64,000 bases of DNA from DATMNI01 sp035570275 (lineage in GTDB: Bacteria; Acidobacteriota; Terriglobia; Bryobacterales; Bryobacteraceae): the NCBI GenBank assembly GCA_035570275.1, contig DATMNI010000285.1, positions 1 to 64,000 of the forward strand, read 5' to 3'. The notes under the pieces were generated by a model that saw only the letters and a program-made list of their open reading frames with translations, had not been told where the DNA came from and made no database searches. Both the position numbers and the translations under genes were made by a program. How positions within the stretch are numbered: the first letter of the stretch is position 1; each line of letters starts with the position of its first letter. This document shows, piece by piece, positions 1-8,654 of this stretch.

Positions 1-126
1 TTTGAAATCCGGACTCACAAACGGTTGCTGGACATTCTGGAACCGACCCAGCAGACGGTGGACGCGCTGATGAAGCTCGATCTGCCGGCGGGGGTGGATG
101 TGGAGATCAAGGCGTTTGGGAAATAG
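1..126 (+). CDS. rpsJ: 30S ribosomal protein S10, 3' end (partial)
   Basis: Last 41 codons of S10, a head protein of the small subunit that also acts as NusE in transcription antitermination. The reading frame is open from base 1, starts FEIRTHKRLLDI and ends EIKAFGK, the usual S10 C-terminus. The start lies outside the window. It is the first gene of the S10 operon and is followed by a heptamer inverted-repeat array and then rplC. The identification rests on the C-terminal motif and on operon position. Confidence 0.93.
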   Translation, partial: FEIRTHKRLLDILEPTQQTVDALMKLDLPAGVDVEIKAFGK

Positions 127-224
127 CTTTCAGCAGTCAGCGATCAGCTTTCAGCTAAGGCCGGCTGGTAGCCGCTAGCTGAGTGCCGGGAGCTGAATGC
201 TGAGAGCTGAAAGCTGAGAGCTTT
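127..224. repeat. Heptamer inverted-repeat array, rpsJ-rplC
   Basis: Left arm (127-158) is a run of 7-bp units of the form TCAGCNN. Right arm (about 176-222) is a run of GCTGANN units, so the arms can pair into a long imperfect hairpin around a GC-rich loop. The right arm ends GAGAGC just before the T-run and the ATG of rplC, so its last unit may supply the Shine-Dalgarno. Period 7 keeps several frames open and creates false ORFs here. Confidence 0.85.
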
Positions 225-227
225 TTT

Positions 228-860
228 ATGAGTCCAGGAATACTTGGCAAGAAAATTGGAATGACACAAATGTTCCGGGCGGACGGCCAGGTGGTGCCGG
301 TCACGTTGCTGAAGGCCGGTCCGTGCATGGTGGTGCAGCGCAAGACGCCCGCCACCGATGGCTACGACGCGGTGCAGCTCGGCCTGGTGGAATTCGTCAA
401 GCCGCAGCGCATCAACAAACCCAGTACGGGCCATTTGAAAAAGGCGGGCGTGGACGGCGCCAAGTTCCTGCGCGAGTTCCACCTTCGCCCCGGCGACGAC
501 GATTTTAAGCCCGGCGACCAGGTGCTGGCGGATCAGTTCAAGCCTAATGACAAGGTGGACGTGATCGGCATCAGCAAGGGCAAGGGCTTCGCGGGCGTTG
601 TGAAGCGCCACCACTTTCGCGGCGGCGAAGGTTCGCACGGCTCCATGTTCCACCGCGCTCCCGGTTCCATCGGCGCATCCAGCTTCCCGTCGCGCGTGGT
701 TCCGGGCATGCGCATGGGCGGTCACATGGGCAACGAGCGCGTGACAGTGCGCAACCTCGAGATTGTGGACGTGGATACCGAGGATAACGTGCTGGCCATA
801 AAGGGCGCGGTTCCCGGACCCATTGGCGGATACCTGCTGGTCCGAAGGTCGAAGAGGTAA
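228..860 (+). CDS. rplC: 50S ribosomal protein L3
   Basis: L3 is a primary assembly protein of the large subunit that binds 23S rRNA near the peptidyl transferase centre. The 210-aa protein opens MSPGILGKKIGMTQMF and holds the family core KGKGFAGVVKRHHF followed by HRAPGSIGA and MGNERVTV. The glutamine methylated by PrmB in enterobacteria (GSIGQ) is alanine here (GSIGA), as in many other bacteria. The ATG follows GAGAGC plus a T-run. rplD begins 3 bp after the stop. Confidence 0.97.
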   Translation: MSPGILGKKIGMTQMFRADGQVVPVTLLKAGPCMVVQRKTPATDGYDAVQLGLVEFVKPQRINKPSTGHLKKAGVDGAKFLREFHLRPGDDDFKPGDQVLADQFKPNDKVDVIGISKGKGFAGVVKRHHFRGGEGSHGSMFHRAPGSIGASSFPSRVVPGMRMGGHMGNERVTVRNLEIVDVDTEDNVLAIKGAVPGPIGGYLLVRRSKR

Positions 861-862
861 CT

Positions 863-1489
863 ATGCCCACAGTGGATGTAGTGGATCTGAATAACCAGAA
901 AGTCAGCGAGGTGGAGCTGGCGGACGAAGTCTTCGGAGCCCGCGTAAACGAAGACCTGCTGTACGAGGCGGTCCGCCAGTTTCAGGCGTCGAACCGCGCC
1001 GGCACGCACAAGACCAAGGTGCGCAGCGAAGTGGCCGGGTCGGGCAAGAAACTCTGGAAGCAGAAGGGCACGGGACGGGCGCGCGTGGGTTCGGTGCGGT
1101 CGCCAATCTGGCGGCATGGCGGCACGGCTCATGGGCCGCAACCTCGCGATTACAGCTATAAACTGCCGCGGAAGATGCTGCAGGGCGCGCTACGGTCGGC
1201 GCTTTCGGCCAAGGTACGGGACGGCGAATTGAAAGTGGTGCAGGCGTTCAATTTCACTGACCACAAGACCAAGAATGCCATGAACACGCTGGTCAAGCTG
1301 GAAGGCGGCCGCACGGTTCTGGTGGTAGACAACGGCGAAAACCACAACCTGGAGTTGGGCGTTCGCAACCTGAAGGGTGTGACGCTGATGGCGACGAAGG
1401 AAGTGAATCCTTACCACCTGTTGGGCCACAAGAGCGTGCTGATTTCCGAAGCGGCGGCGAAGAAGTTTTCGGAGGCACTTGCAAAATGA
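863..1489 (+). CDS. rplD: 50S ribosomal protein L4
   Basis: L4 binds 23S rRNA and lines the exit tunnel; in enterobacteria it also autoregulates the S10 operon. The 208-aa product has the conserved basic loop KKLWKQKGTGRARVGSVRSP (about residues 55-74) followed by GGTAHGPQPRDYSYKLPRKM. Length is normal. The stop overlaps the rplW start in an ATGA junction (1486-1489), implying translational coupling. Confidence 0.97.
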   Translation: MPTVDVVDLNNQKVSEVELADEVFGARVNEDLLYEAVRQFQASNRAGTHKTKVRSEVAGSGKKLWKQKGTGRARVGSVRSPIWRHGGTAHGPQPRDYSYKLPRKMLQGALRSALSAKVRDGELKVVQAFNFTDHKTKNAMNTLVKLEGGRTVLVVDNGENHNLELGVRNLKGVTLMATKEVNPYHLLGHKSVLISEAAAKKFSEALAK

Positions 1490-1791
1490 CCGGCACTCCC
1501 AAAATGACCCTCTACCACGTGCTCAAGCGCCCGTTGGTGACTGAAAAGGGCCAGGACAAGAAAGACAACGAGCGCACCCTGTGCTTCGAAGTAGCGGCGA
1601 AAGCCAACAAGACGCAGGTGAAGGCGGCGGTTGAGAAGCTTTTCAAAGTAAAGGTTTCGGAGGTTCGCACGGCCACGTTCGAAGGCAAACTGCGACGCCG
1701 GGGCCGGTTCGCGGGTTATCGCTCGGACTGGAAAAAGGCGTACGTGAAATTGAAAGCGGGCGAGAAGGTGCCCGACTTCGCGGAAATCTAG
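1486..1791 (+). CDS. rplW: 50S ribosomal protein L23
   Basis: L23 sits at the tunnel exit and is the docking site for trigger factor and SRP. The protein is 101 aa. After a short leader the family motif YHVLKRPLVTEKG appears, and the C-terminal part has the usual RTATFEGKLRRRGRFAGYRSDWKKA. The start at 1486 overlaps the rplD stop. A second in-frame ATG at 1504 lies nearer the conserved core and is an alternative start. A heptamer array follows. Confidence 0.96.
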   Translation: MTGTPKMTLYHVLKRPLVTEKGQDKKDNERTLCFEVAAKANKTQVKAAVEKLFKVKVSEVRTATFEGKLRRRGRFAGYRSDWKKAYVKLKAGEKVPDFAEI

Positions 1792-1884
1792 CTATCAGCG
1801 ATCAGCTATCAGCGATCAGCTAAAACCGCTTGGGGGTAGCTGAAAGCCGAGCGCTGAAAGCTGACGGCTGAGAGCTGAGAGCTT
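1791..1884. repeat. Heptamer inverted-repeat array, rplW-rplB
   Basis: Left arm TCAGCNN units at about 1791-1822, right arm GCTGANN units at about 1837-1884, with a short GC-rich loop. Same family as the array at 127-224. It fills the whole rplW-rplB gap and stops 6 bp before the rplB start codon. Confidence 0.85.
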
Positions 1885-1890
1885 AAACAC

Positions 1891-2718
<828 letters not shown>

Positions 2719-2721
2719 CTA

Positions 2722-3012
2722 ATGGGCAGATCTGTCAAGAAGGGTCCGTTTACCGACACTCATCTGGAAGCCAAGCTGGCGGTGCTGGCGGCGTCCAACG
2801 AGAAGAAAGTGATTCGCACATGGTCGCGGCGCTCGACGATTCTCCCCGAATTCGTGGGGCAGACGATCGCGGTGCACAATGGCAAGAAGTTTATTCCGGT
2901 GTACATCACCGAGAACATGGTGGGCCACAAGCTGGGCGAGTTTTCGCCGACCCGGACTTTCAAGGGGCACTCGGTGAAAGCGGCTACGGAGAAGAGCAGC
3001 AAGCCGGCATGA
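2722..3012 (+). CDS. rpsS: 30S ribosomal protein S19
   Basis: S19 forms a complex with S13 in the 30S head and contacts A- and P-site tRNAs. The 96-aa protein begins MGRSVKKGPFTDTHL and holds the motif IRTWSRRSTILPEFVGQTIA and VGHKLGEFSPTRTFKGH. Length is normal. A heptamer array separates it from rplV. Confidence 0.97.
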   Translation: MGRSVKKGPFTDTHLEAKLAVLAASNEKKVIRTWSRRSTILPEFVGQTIAVHNGKKFIPVYITENMVGHKLGEFSPTRTFKGHSVKAATEKSSKPA

Positions 3013-3017
3013 AGACA

Positions 3018-3130
3018 GAGTTATCAGTGATCGGTAATCAGTTGTCAGTCACTTCGGCTGCGCGTACCGGGCTGAAAGCTGGCGACGGAAAAGCTGATGA
3101 CTGAAAACTGATGACTGATAACTGAGGACT
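3018..3130. repeat. Heptamer inverted-repeat array (ACTG variant), rpsS-rplV
   Basis: Same 7-bp architecture with a different core: left arm units resemble AGTNATC (3018-3050) and right arm units resemble GATGACT / GATAACT (3090-3130). The terminal GAGGACT of the right arm precedes TTTTT and the rplV ATG, so the last unit probably provides the ribosome binding site. Confidence 0.8.
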
Positions 3131-3134
3131 TTTT

Positions 3135-3476
3135 ATGCAATCCAAAGCGGAAGCCAGATACATCCGAGTCTCCCCGCAGAAAGCGCGCCTGGTCGTGGAC
3201 ATGATTCGCGGCCAGAAAGCGGGAACCGCCCTGACCACCTTGCGCACCGTTAACAAGCGCATCGCGCCGGCGGTGGAGAAGGTGCTGCAATCGGCCATCG
3301 CCAACGCCACCAACCAGTCGGAGCATCTGGACGTGGACGCATTGGTGGTTTCCGAAGCCTATGTCAACGAGGGGCCCCGGATGAAACGGGTCCGGCCGGC
3401 GCCGATGGGGCGCGCCTACCGTTACCAGCGCCGGTTGTCGCATATCGTCATTAAAGTGGCGGAGAAGGAAGCGTAA
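3135..3476 (+). CDS. rplV: 50S ribosomal protein L22
   Basis: L22 contacts all domains of 23S rRNA and reaches the tunnel constriction with a long beta-hairpin. The 113-aa protein has the family signature EGPRMKRVRPAPMGRAYRY in the hairpin and the tail RRLSHIVIKVAEK. Its stop overlaps the rpsC start (TAAATGG, stop 3474-3476, ATG 3477), implying coupling. Confidence 0.97.
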   Translation: MQSKAEARYIRVSPQKARLVVDMIRGQKAGTALTTLRTVNKRIAPAVEKVLQSAIANATNQSEHLDVDALVVSEAYVNEGPRMKRVRPAPMGRAYRYQRRLSHIVIKVAEKEA

Positions 3477-4541
3477 ATGGGACAGAAGGTTCATCCGTAT
3501 GGATTCCGGCTGGGCTTCAACAAGCCGTGGCGCTCGCGATGGTTCGCCAACCATGGGTACGCGAAGCTGCTGCAGGAAGACCTGGAGCTCAAGGCGAATC
3601 TGCGAGACCGGCTGAAATCGGCCGGTGTGAGTTCGATCGAAGTGGACCGGCCCGGCAACAAGTTGCGGGTGACCATCCGCACGTCGCGGCCCGGCATTAT
3701 CATCGGCCGCAAGGGCGCGGAGATCGAGAAACTCAAGCAGGACATGGCGAAGAAGACCAAGCGGGAAGTCTTCATCGACATCCAGGAAGTTCACAAGCCG
3801 GAGTTGGACGCCCAACTGGTTTCCGAATCGATCGCGCTGCAACTGGAAAAGCGCGTGGCATTCCGGCGCGCCATGCGCAAGGCCGTGGATTCGGCATTAC
3901 GCTTCGGCTGCAAGGGCATCAAGGTACGGGTGTCGGGGCGGCTGAACGGCGCCGAAATCGCGCGCAGCGAATGGTATTTGCAAGGCCAGCTTCCGCTGCA
4001 CACCCTGCGCGCCGATATCGACTACGGGTTTGCCGAGGCGCACACCACGTACGGCGTGATTGGAATCAAGGCGTGGCTGTACAAGGGCGAGATTCTGGAT
4101 CTTACCAAACGGCGCGGCCTGCTGCCGGAACCGGAACCACGGCGGGAACAGCGCGAGCGGCGCGACCGTGGAGACCGCGGAGACCGTGGTGGTGGTGGTG
4201 GCGGACGTGACGATCGCCGTCCCCGGGAGCATCGTTTTGACCGTCCGCCAGTGAGTCCGGCAGGCGGGGCGCCACCCGCCGAAGCCAGCGGTCCGGCCGT
4301 GCAGACGCCGCCATCGGATCTGCCGCGTCCGGCGGCGCGGCCCGTGGCGCCGATTCTGCCGCCGCTGATGTCGCCGCAGCAGCCTTCCTGGAAGCAGGAT
4401 GCGCGGCACGAAACACCGGGCGCCGAGAGTCCGGCAACCGAGACTAAGCCCGAGACTAAACCCGAGACTAAGCCCGAGACTAAGCCGGCATCCAGCGATG
4501 CGCCGGAGGGGTCTGGCGACAAGTCCGGCGACAAGACGTAA
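3477..4541 (+). CDS. rpsC: 30S ribosomal protein S3 with long C-terminal extension
   Basis: S3 lines the mRNA entry channel of the 30S subunit. Residues 1-208 are ordinary: a KH domain with RPGIIIGRKGAEIEKLK and the S3 C-terminal fold with VRVSGRLNGAEIARSEW and YGVIGIKAWLYKGE. The protein then runs on to 354 aa, about 130 residues beyond the usual length. The tail is low complexity: a charged RDRGD/GGGGGG segment, a Pro/Ala stretch, then four ETKP repeats from 12-bp DNA repeats and a GDKSGDKT end. No stop or frameshift separates tail from core. Confidence 0.96.
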   Translation: MGQKVHPYGFRLGFNKPWRSRWFANHGYAKLLQEDLELKANLRDRLKSAGVSSIEVDRPGNKLRVTIRTSRPGIIIGRKGAEIEKLKQDMAKKTKREVFIDIQEVHKPELDAQLVSESIALQLEKRVAFRRAMRKAVDSALRFGCKGIKVRVSGRLNGAEIARSEWYLQGQLPLHTLRADIDYGFAEAHTTYGVIGIKAWLYKGEILDLTKRRGLLPEPEPRREQRERRDRGDRGDRGGGGGGRDDRRPREHRFDRPPVSPAGGAPPAEASGPAVQTPPSDLPRPAARPVAPILPPLMSPQQPSWKQDARHETPGAESPATETKPETKPETKPETKPASSDAPEGSGDKSGDKT

Positions 4542-4543
4542 GG

Positions 4544-4596
4544 GATTGAGGGCATACCGCGATTGAGGGCATACCACGACATTGAGGGCATACCAC
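4544..4596. repeat. Three 17-bp direct repeats at the rpsC-rplP junction
   Basis: Three copies of a unit close to GATTGAGGGCATACCRC, starting at 4544, 4561 and 4580, fill the gap between rpsC and rplP. Each copy carries GAGGG, so the last one can serve as the Shine-Dalgarno for the ATG at 4598. It belongs to the set of short junctional duplications seen across the window. Confidence 0.8.
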
Positions 4597-4597
4597 G

Positions 4598-5014
<417 letters not shown>

Positions 5015-5016
5015 GT

Positions 5017-5220
5017 ATGAAGGGCTTGAAGGTTCACGATCTGGACGACAACGAATTAAAGAACCAGTTGACGGAAATGGATGAGCAACTTTTCCGTCTT
5101 CAGTTTCAGATGTCGATGGGACAGATGGACGGATTAAAGAAAGTGCGGACCATGCGGAAGGACCGGGCGCGCATCCACACCGTCCTGCGCCAGCGGGAAC
5201 TGGCGGCGGAGAAAAAGTAA
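5017..5220 (+). CDS. rpmC: 50S ribosomal protein L29
   Basis: L29 is a small two-helix protein at the tunnel exit next to L23. The 67-aa product reads MKGLKVHDLDDNELKNQL and contains the family core LFRLQFQMSMGQ followed by RTMRKDRARIHTVLRQRE. Length is typical. It is packed between rplP and rpsQ with 2-bp gaps. Confidence 0.95.
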   Translation: MKGLKVHDLDDNELKNQLTEMDEQLFRLQFQMSMGQMDGLKKVRTMRKDRARIHTVLRQRELAAEKK

Positions 5221-5221
5221 C

Positions 5222-5530
5222 ATGGCCGAAACCGAACACAAGCAGGGATTGAAGAACCAGAAGGTCGGCGAGGTGGTTTCGACCAAGATGCAGAAGACCA
5301 TCGTGGTGGAAGTTAGCCGCCGAGTGCCGCACCCGCTGTACAAGCGCATCATCGGCAAGCGGAAGAAGTTCTACGCGCATGATGCGGAGGAGTCGGCCAA
5401 GACCGGCGATATCGTACGCATTGTGGAGTGCCGGCCGCTGAGCAAGCTGAAACGGTGGCAACTGGCGGAAGTGATCAGGCGGGCGGCGCAGGTGGCGGTG
5501 GCGCCGAAGGATCTGGACGTGAAGGTGTAG
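5222..5530 (+). CDS. rpsQ: 30S ribosomal protein S17
   Basis: S17 is a primary 16S rRNA-binding OB-fold protein. The 102-aa protein has the signature GEVVSTKMQKTIVVEVSRR, then HPLYKRIIGKRKKFYAHD and GDIVRIVECRPLSKLKRW. It is slightly longer than E. coli S17 at both ends. A heptamer array follows immediately after the stop. Confidence 0.96.
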   Translation: MAETEHKQGLKNQKVGEVVSTKMQKTIVVEVSRRVPHPLYKRIIGKRKKFYAHDAEESAKTGDIVRIVECRPLSKLKRWQLAEVIRRAAQVAVAPKDLDVKV

Positions 5531-5630
5531 CTATCAGCGGTCAGCTATCAGCGATCAGCTAACCCCGGGGCGGCCGCCGGCCGCCCGGAGAGCTGACGGC
5601 TGAAAGCTGATAGCTGACAGCTTGGAGCTT
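5531..5630. repeat. Heptamer inverted-repeat array, rpsQ-rplN
   Basis: Left arm TCAGCNN units start directly at the rpsQ stop (5531-5562). Right arm GCTGANN units cover 5590-5630. The central loop is itself a GC palindrome rich in GGCCGCC. The last right-arm unit gives GGAGCTTTTTT immediately before the rplN ATG, so the array reaches the ribosome binding site. Confidence 0.87.
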
Positions 5631-5634
5631 TTTT

Positions 5635-6003
5635 ATGATTGGAATGCGAACGATTCTCGAGGTTGCCGATAACTCCGGCGCGCGCAGGCTCTCCTGCATT
5701 CTGCCGCGCGGCGGCGACCTCGGTCTGCGCGCCGGCCTGGGCGACGTGGTGACGGCCGCGGTGAAAGAGGCGGCGCCGGATTCGGCCATCAAGAAAGGGA
5801 AGGTGGTGCGCTGCGTGATTGTCCGCATGCGCAAGGAGACCCGGCGGAAAGACGGAACCTACATTCGCTTCGATTCCAATGCCGCGGTGTTGATCAATGA
5901 CGTGGGCGAGCCGGTGGGCACGCGCGTGTTCGGGCCGGTTGCCAGGGAACTGCGCGAAAAGAAGTTCATGAAGATCGTTTCGCTGGCCCCCGAGGTAATC
6001 TGA
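5635..6003 (+). CDS. rplN: 50S ribosomal protein L14
   Basis: L14 is at the subunit interface and is the binding site for the silencing factor RsfS. The 122-aa product begins MIGMRTILEVADNSGARRL, the L14 signature, and ends VFGPVARELREKKFMKIVSL. Length is exact for the family. The stop lies inside the first copy of a 16-bp duplication that is repeated over the rplX start. Confidence 0.97.
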   Translation: MIGMRTILEVADNSGARRLSCILPRGGDLGLRAGLGDVVTAAVKEAAPDSAIKKGKVVRCVIVRMRKETRRKDGTYIRFDSNAAVLINDVGEPVGTRVFGPVARELREKKFMKIVSLAPEVI

Positions 6004-6032
6004 GTGGCTGCTTTAAGGTAATCTGAATGGCT
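5994..6032. repeat. 16-bp duplication of the rplN stop / rplX start junction
   Basis: GGTAATCTGAGTGGCT (5994-6009) recurs with one change as GGTAATCTGAATGGCT (6017-6032). The first copy holds the rplN stop codon; the second holds the rplX start codon, ATG where the first copy has GTG. This suggests a stop-start overlap that was duplicated, separating the two genes by 23 bp. Confidence 0.8.
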
Positions 6033-6398
6033 ATTAGAAAGAGAATGCCGGCCGAGCCGGTGCGCATCGATATTAAGAAGGAAGACACGGTCAAGGTGAT
6101 CAGCGGCCGCGACAGCGGAAAGACCGGTCGCGTGCTGGCGGTGAACCGCGAGACGGGCAGGCTGCTGGTGGAACACGTGATGATGATCAAACGGCACACG
6201 CGTCCCAACCCGGCCAAGCAGATCAAGGGCGGAATTGCGGAGCGTGAGAGCCCGATTCAAGTTTCCAATGTGATGATCGTTTGCCCGGGCTGCAACAAGG
6301 CGGTGCGGATCGCCCATCACGTGGAACAGGCGGCCGGCGGGAAGAGCCGGCGGACCAGGGTTTGCCGCAAATGCGGGCAGACGCTGGACAGGAAGTAA
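6027..6398 (+). CDS. rplX: 50S ribosomal protein L24
   Basis: L24 initiates large-subunit assembly. The 123-aa protein has a KOW motif (KKEDTVKVISGRDSGKTGRV, about residues 12-31) and the segment HTRPNPAKQIKGGIAERESP. The C-terminal third carries two cysteine pairs, CPGC and CRKC, that could form a zinc ribbon. The start codon lies in the second copy of the junctional duplication. Confidence 0.96.
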   Translation: MAIRKRMPAEPVRIDIKKEDTVKVISGRDSGKTGRVLAVNRETGRLLVEHVMMIKRHTRPNPAKQIKGGIAERESPIQVSNVMIVCPGCNKAVRIAHHVEQAAGGKSRRTRVCRKCGQTLDRK

Positions 6399-6410
6399 TC
6401 CGAGGGTCAC

Positions 6411-6959
6411 ATGGCAGCACGATTGAGAGAGCATTTTCAAAAAACCGTGGTTCCGGCGATGACCAAGGAATTCGCCTATAAAAACGTCATGGCCGTTCCG
6501 CGGATCGAGAAGATATCGATCAACATCGGTTTGGGAGAAGCCACCCAGAACGCCAAGCTGATGGATGGCGCGGTCAACGAGTTGACGGCGATCGCCGGCC
6601 AGAAGCCGGTGATCACCAAGGCCACCAAATCCATCGCGCAGTTCAAGCTGCGTGAAGGCCAGGCCATCGGTTGCATGGTGACGCTGCGCGGGGACCGCAT
6701 GTTCGAGTTTTTCGACCGCCTGGTGAACGTGGCGCTGCCCCGCGTCCGCGACTTCCGGGGCGTGTCCAGCAAATCCTTCGACGGCCGCGGCAATTACACC
6801 CTAGGCGTGAAGGACCAGTTGATTTTCCCGGAGATCGATTACGCCAAGGTGGATAAGACCAAGGGTATGAACATCAGCATCACCACTACGGCCCGCACCG
6901 ATGCGGAGGGCCTGGCGCTGCTGAAGGGAATGGGGATGCCGTTCCGCCAGCAGAGCTAG
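6411..6959 (+). CDS. rplE: 50S ribosomal protein L5
   Basis: L5 is part of the 5S rRNA particle and the central protuberance. The 182-aa product has YKNVMAVPRIEKISINIGLG, GCMVTLRGDRMFEFFDRLV and VRDFRGVSSKSFDGRGNYTL, all family hallmarks. Length is normal. It lies 12 bp after rplX and 21 bp before rpsN. Confidence 0.97.
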   Translation: MAARLREHFQKTVVPAMTKEFAYKNVMAVPRIEKISINIGLGEATQNAKLMDGAVNELTAIAGQKPVITKATKSIAQFKLREGQAIGCMVTLRGDRMFEFFDRLVNVALPRVRDFRGVSSKSFDGRGNYTLGVKDQLIFPEIDYAKVDKTKGMNISITTTARTDAEGLALLKGMGMPFRQQS

Positions 6960-6980
6960 TCCAGGAGAAGCAGATAGATT

Positions 6981-7205
6981 ATGGCCACCACTGCCAAGAT
7001 TGCGAAAGACATTAAGCTGGAAGCGGCCCGCATGCTCGCGCGCGCGCAGAATAAGACGCCCAAGTTCGCATGCCGGCACCGGAACCGCTGCTGGCGATGC
7101 GGCCGTCCGCGCGCGTTTCTGCGGAAGTTCGGCATTTGCCGCCTGTGCTTCCGCCAGCTCGCTCTGAACGGCGAGATTCCAGGCGTGACGAAGGCCAGTT
7201 GGTGA
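6981..7205 (+). CDS. rpsN: 30S ribosomal protein S14, zinc-binding type
   Basis: S14 lies in the 30S head. This 74-aa protein is the short, zinc-binding (type Z) form: it has CWRCGRPRAFLRKFGICRLC with two CxxC pairs and ends GEIPGVTKASW. It is about 13 residues longer at the N-terminus than the usual 61-aa type-Z protein and lacks the long middle of the C-minus form. Position between rplE and rpsH is canonical. Confidence 0.96.
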   Translation: MATTAKIAKDIKLEAARMLARAQNKTPKFACRHRNRCWRCGRPRAFLRKFGICRLCFRQLALNGEIPGVTKASW

Positions 7206-7212
7206 GAAAGAA

Positions 7213-7288
7213 GCGTTCAGCATTCAGCGGTCAGCGTTCAGCCCGCGACCGGGCCAAGCTGAGAGCTGATGGCTGAGAGCTGAAAGCT
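7213..7288. repeat. Heptamer inverted-repeat array, rpsN-rpsH
   Basis: Left arm TTCAGCN/TCAGCNN units (7213-7242), short CG-rich loop, right arm GCTGANN units (7256-7288). The Shine-Dalgarno of rpsH (TAGGAG) lies just outside the right arm here, unlike at rplC and rplN. Confidence 0.83.
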
Positions 7289-7300
7289 ATTAGGAGTTTT

Positions 7301-7696
7301 ATGACCAGCGATCCCATTGCCGACATGCTGACTCGCGTGCGAAACGCGATCCAGGCCCGCCACCCCAAAGTGGACGTGCCGGCCTCCAACCTGAAAGCGG
7401 AAATCGCGCGCATTCTGAAGGAAGAAGGCTACATCATGAACTTCAAGGTGGCCGAGGAAGGCGTGAAAAAGACCATCAAGATTTATCTGAAATATGGTCC
7501 CAATAACTCGCCGGTGATCTCCGCGATCGAGCGTGTGTCGCGCCCTGGTTGCCGCGTGTACGTCGGGCAGACCGATATCCCGCGCGTGCTGGGCGGAATG
7601 GGAATCAACATTCTGACGACGCCGCGCGGCGTGATGACCGGCCGGGACGCCCATAAGGAGCACCTCGGTGGAGAGATCCTTTGCCGGGTCTGGTAG
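7301..7696 (+). CDS. rpsH: 30S ribosomal protein S8
   Basis: S8 binds helix 21 of 16S rRNA; in enterobacteria it represses the spc operon. The 131-aa product begins MTSDPIADMLTRVRNA and ends in the S8 signature RVLGGMGINILTTPRGVMT followed by GGEILCRVW. The ATG has a good TAGGAG site. A 15-bp tandem repeat follows the stop. Confidence 0.97.
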   Translation: MTSDPIADMLTRVRNAIQARHPKVDVPASNLKAEIARILKEEGYIMNFKVAEEGVKKTIKIYLKYGPNNSPVISAIERVSRPGCRVYVGQTDIPRVLGGMGINILTTPRGVMTGRDAHKEHLGGEILCRVW

Positions 7697-7697
7697 C

Positions 7698-7742
7698 GGT
7701 GGGTCCGGTGGCGGTGGGTCCGGTACCGGTGGGCCTGGTAAC
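7698..7742. repeat. Three 15-bp direct repeats at the rpsH-rplF junction
   Basis: Units GGTGGGTCCGGTGGC, GGTGGGTCCGGTACC and GGTGGGCCTGGTAAC lie head to tail right after the rpsH stop and leave only 16 bp before rplF. It is one of the short junctional duplications. Confidence 0.78.
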
Positions 7743-7758
7743 AGCGAGGATTTGAGAT

Positions 7759-8295
7759 ATGTCGAGAATTGGTAAAAAGCCGATCCCGCTGCCGAGCGGC
7801 GTAAAAATACAGGTCGGTCAAGCACTGGAAGTGACGGGCCCGAAGGGCAAACTGATGGTGCCGATCCCGCCGGGAATTACCTTCGAGCAATCGGCCGGCA
7901 AGCTGGAAGTCAAGCGCGACTCCGACGACCACGCGGCGCTGCACGGTCTTACCCGGGCGCTGGCAGCCAACGCGGTGCAGGGCGTTTCGAGTGGGTTCAC
8001 GCGGGAGTTGGACATCGTGGGCATCGGCTACCGCGGCGATGTCAAGGGCAGGATCGCGACCTTTACACTGGGCTATTCGCACCCCATCGAGGTGCTGCTG
8101 CCGGATGGGGTGGACCTCAGAATCGACAAGCAGACGCACCTGGTTCTGAGCGGCCACGACCGGCAACTGCTGGGCCAGGTGGCCGCCAACATACGGGCGC
8201 TTCGCAAGCCGGATCCCTACAAGAACAAGGGCGTCCGCTACACTGGCGAGGCGCTGCGCAAGAAGGTCGGAAAGACCGGGGCTAGTGCCAAATGA
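7759..8295 (+). CDS. rplF: 50S ribosomal protein L6
   Basis: L6 is near the sarcin-ricin loop and supports elongation-factor binding. The 178-aa protein begins MSRIGKKPIPLPSGV and ends RKPDPYKNKGVRYTGEALRK, the L6 C-terminal signature. Two L6 repeats are visible as the N- and C-terminal halves. The stop overlaps the rplR start by 4 bp (ATGA). Confidence 0.97.
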   Translation: MSRIGKKPIPLPSGVKIQVGQALEVTGPKGKLMVPIPPGITFEQSAGKLEVKRDSDDHAALHGLTRALAANAVQGVSSGFTRELDIVGIGYRGDVKGRIATFTLGYSHPIEVLLPDGVDLRIDKQTHLVLSGHDRQLLGQVAANIRALRKPDPYKNKGVRYTGEALRKKVGKTGASAK

Positions 8296-8651
8296 TCAAT
8301 AAAATCGAAAAGAAGGAAGTCCGGCATCGTATTCACCGGCGCATCCGGCGCAAGCTCAGCGGCACATCGCAGCGCCCGCGCCTGGCGGTGTTCCGCAGCG
8401 TGGCGCACATCTACGCGCAGGTCATCGACGATACCGAAGGCAAGACTCTGGTGTCGGCATCGTCGGTGGACAAGGGCGGCCGGACCGACGGCGGCAATGT
8501 CACGGCGGCCAGGGCGATCGGCAAACTGGTGGCGGAGCGCGCCAAGGAAAAGGGCATCAAGAGTGTGGTCTTCGACCGCGGCGGCTATGTATATCACGGG
8601 CGCGTGAAGGCGCTGGCCGATGCCGCGCGGGAAGCGGGACTGGAGTTCTAA
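8292..8651 (+). CDS. rplR: 50S ribosomal protein L18
   Basis: L18 binds 5S rRNA and attaches it to the large subunit. The 119-aa product has RPRLAVFRSVAHIYAQVIDD and ends GRVKALADAAREAGLEF, the normal C-terminus. The N-terminus is basic (KKEVRHRIHRRIRRK), as expected. Start overlaps the rplF stop, so translation is probably coupled. Confidence 0.97.
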   Translation: MINKIEKKEVRHRIHRRIRRKLSGTSQRPRLAVFRSVAHIYAQVIDDTEGKTLVSASSVDKGGRTDGGNVTAARAIGKLVAERAKEKGIKSVVFDRGGYVYHGRVKALADAAREAGLEF

Positions 8652-8654
8652 TAC

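Noticed and set aside
144..725. Minus-strand ORFs starting in the heptamer arrays, with QLSAFSS-like segments
   Set aside because: The 7-bp repeats keep all frames open; the peptides are translations of the repeats, and the rest is antisense to rplC.
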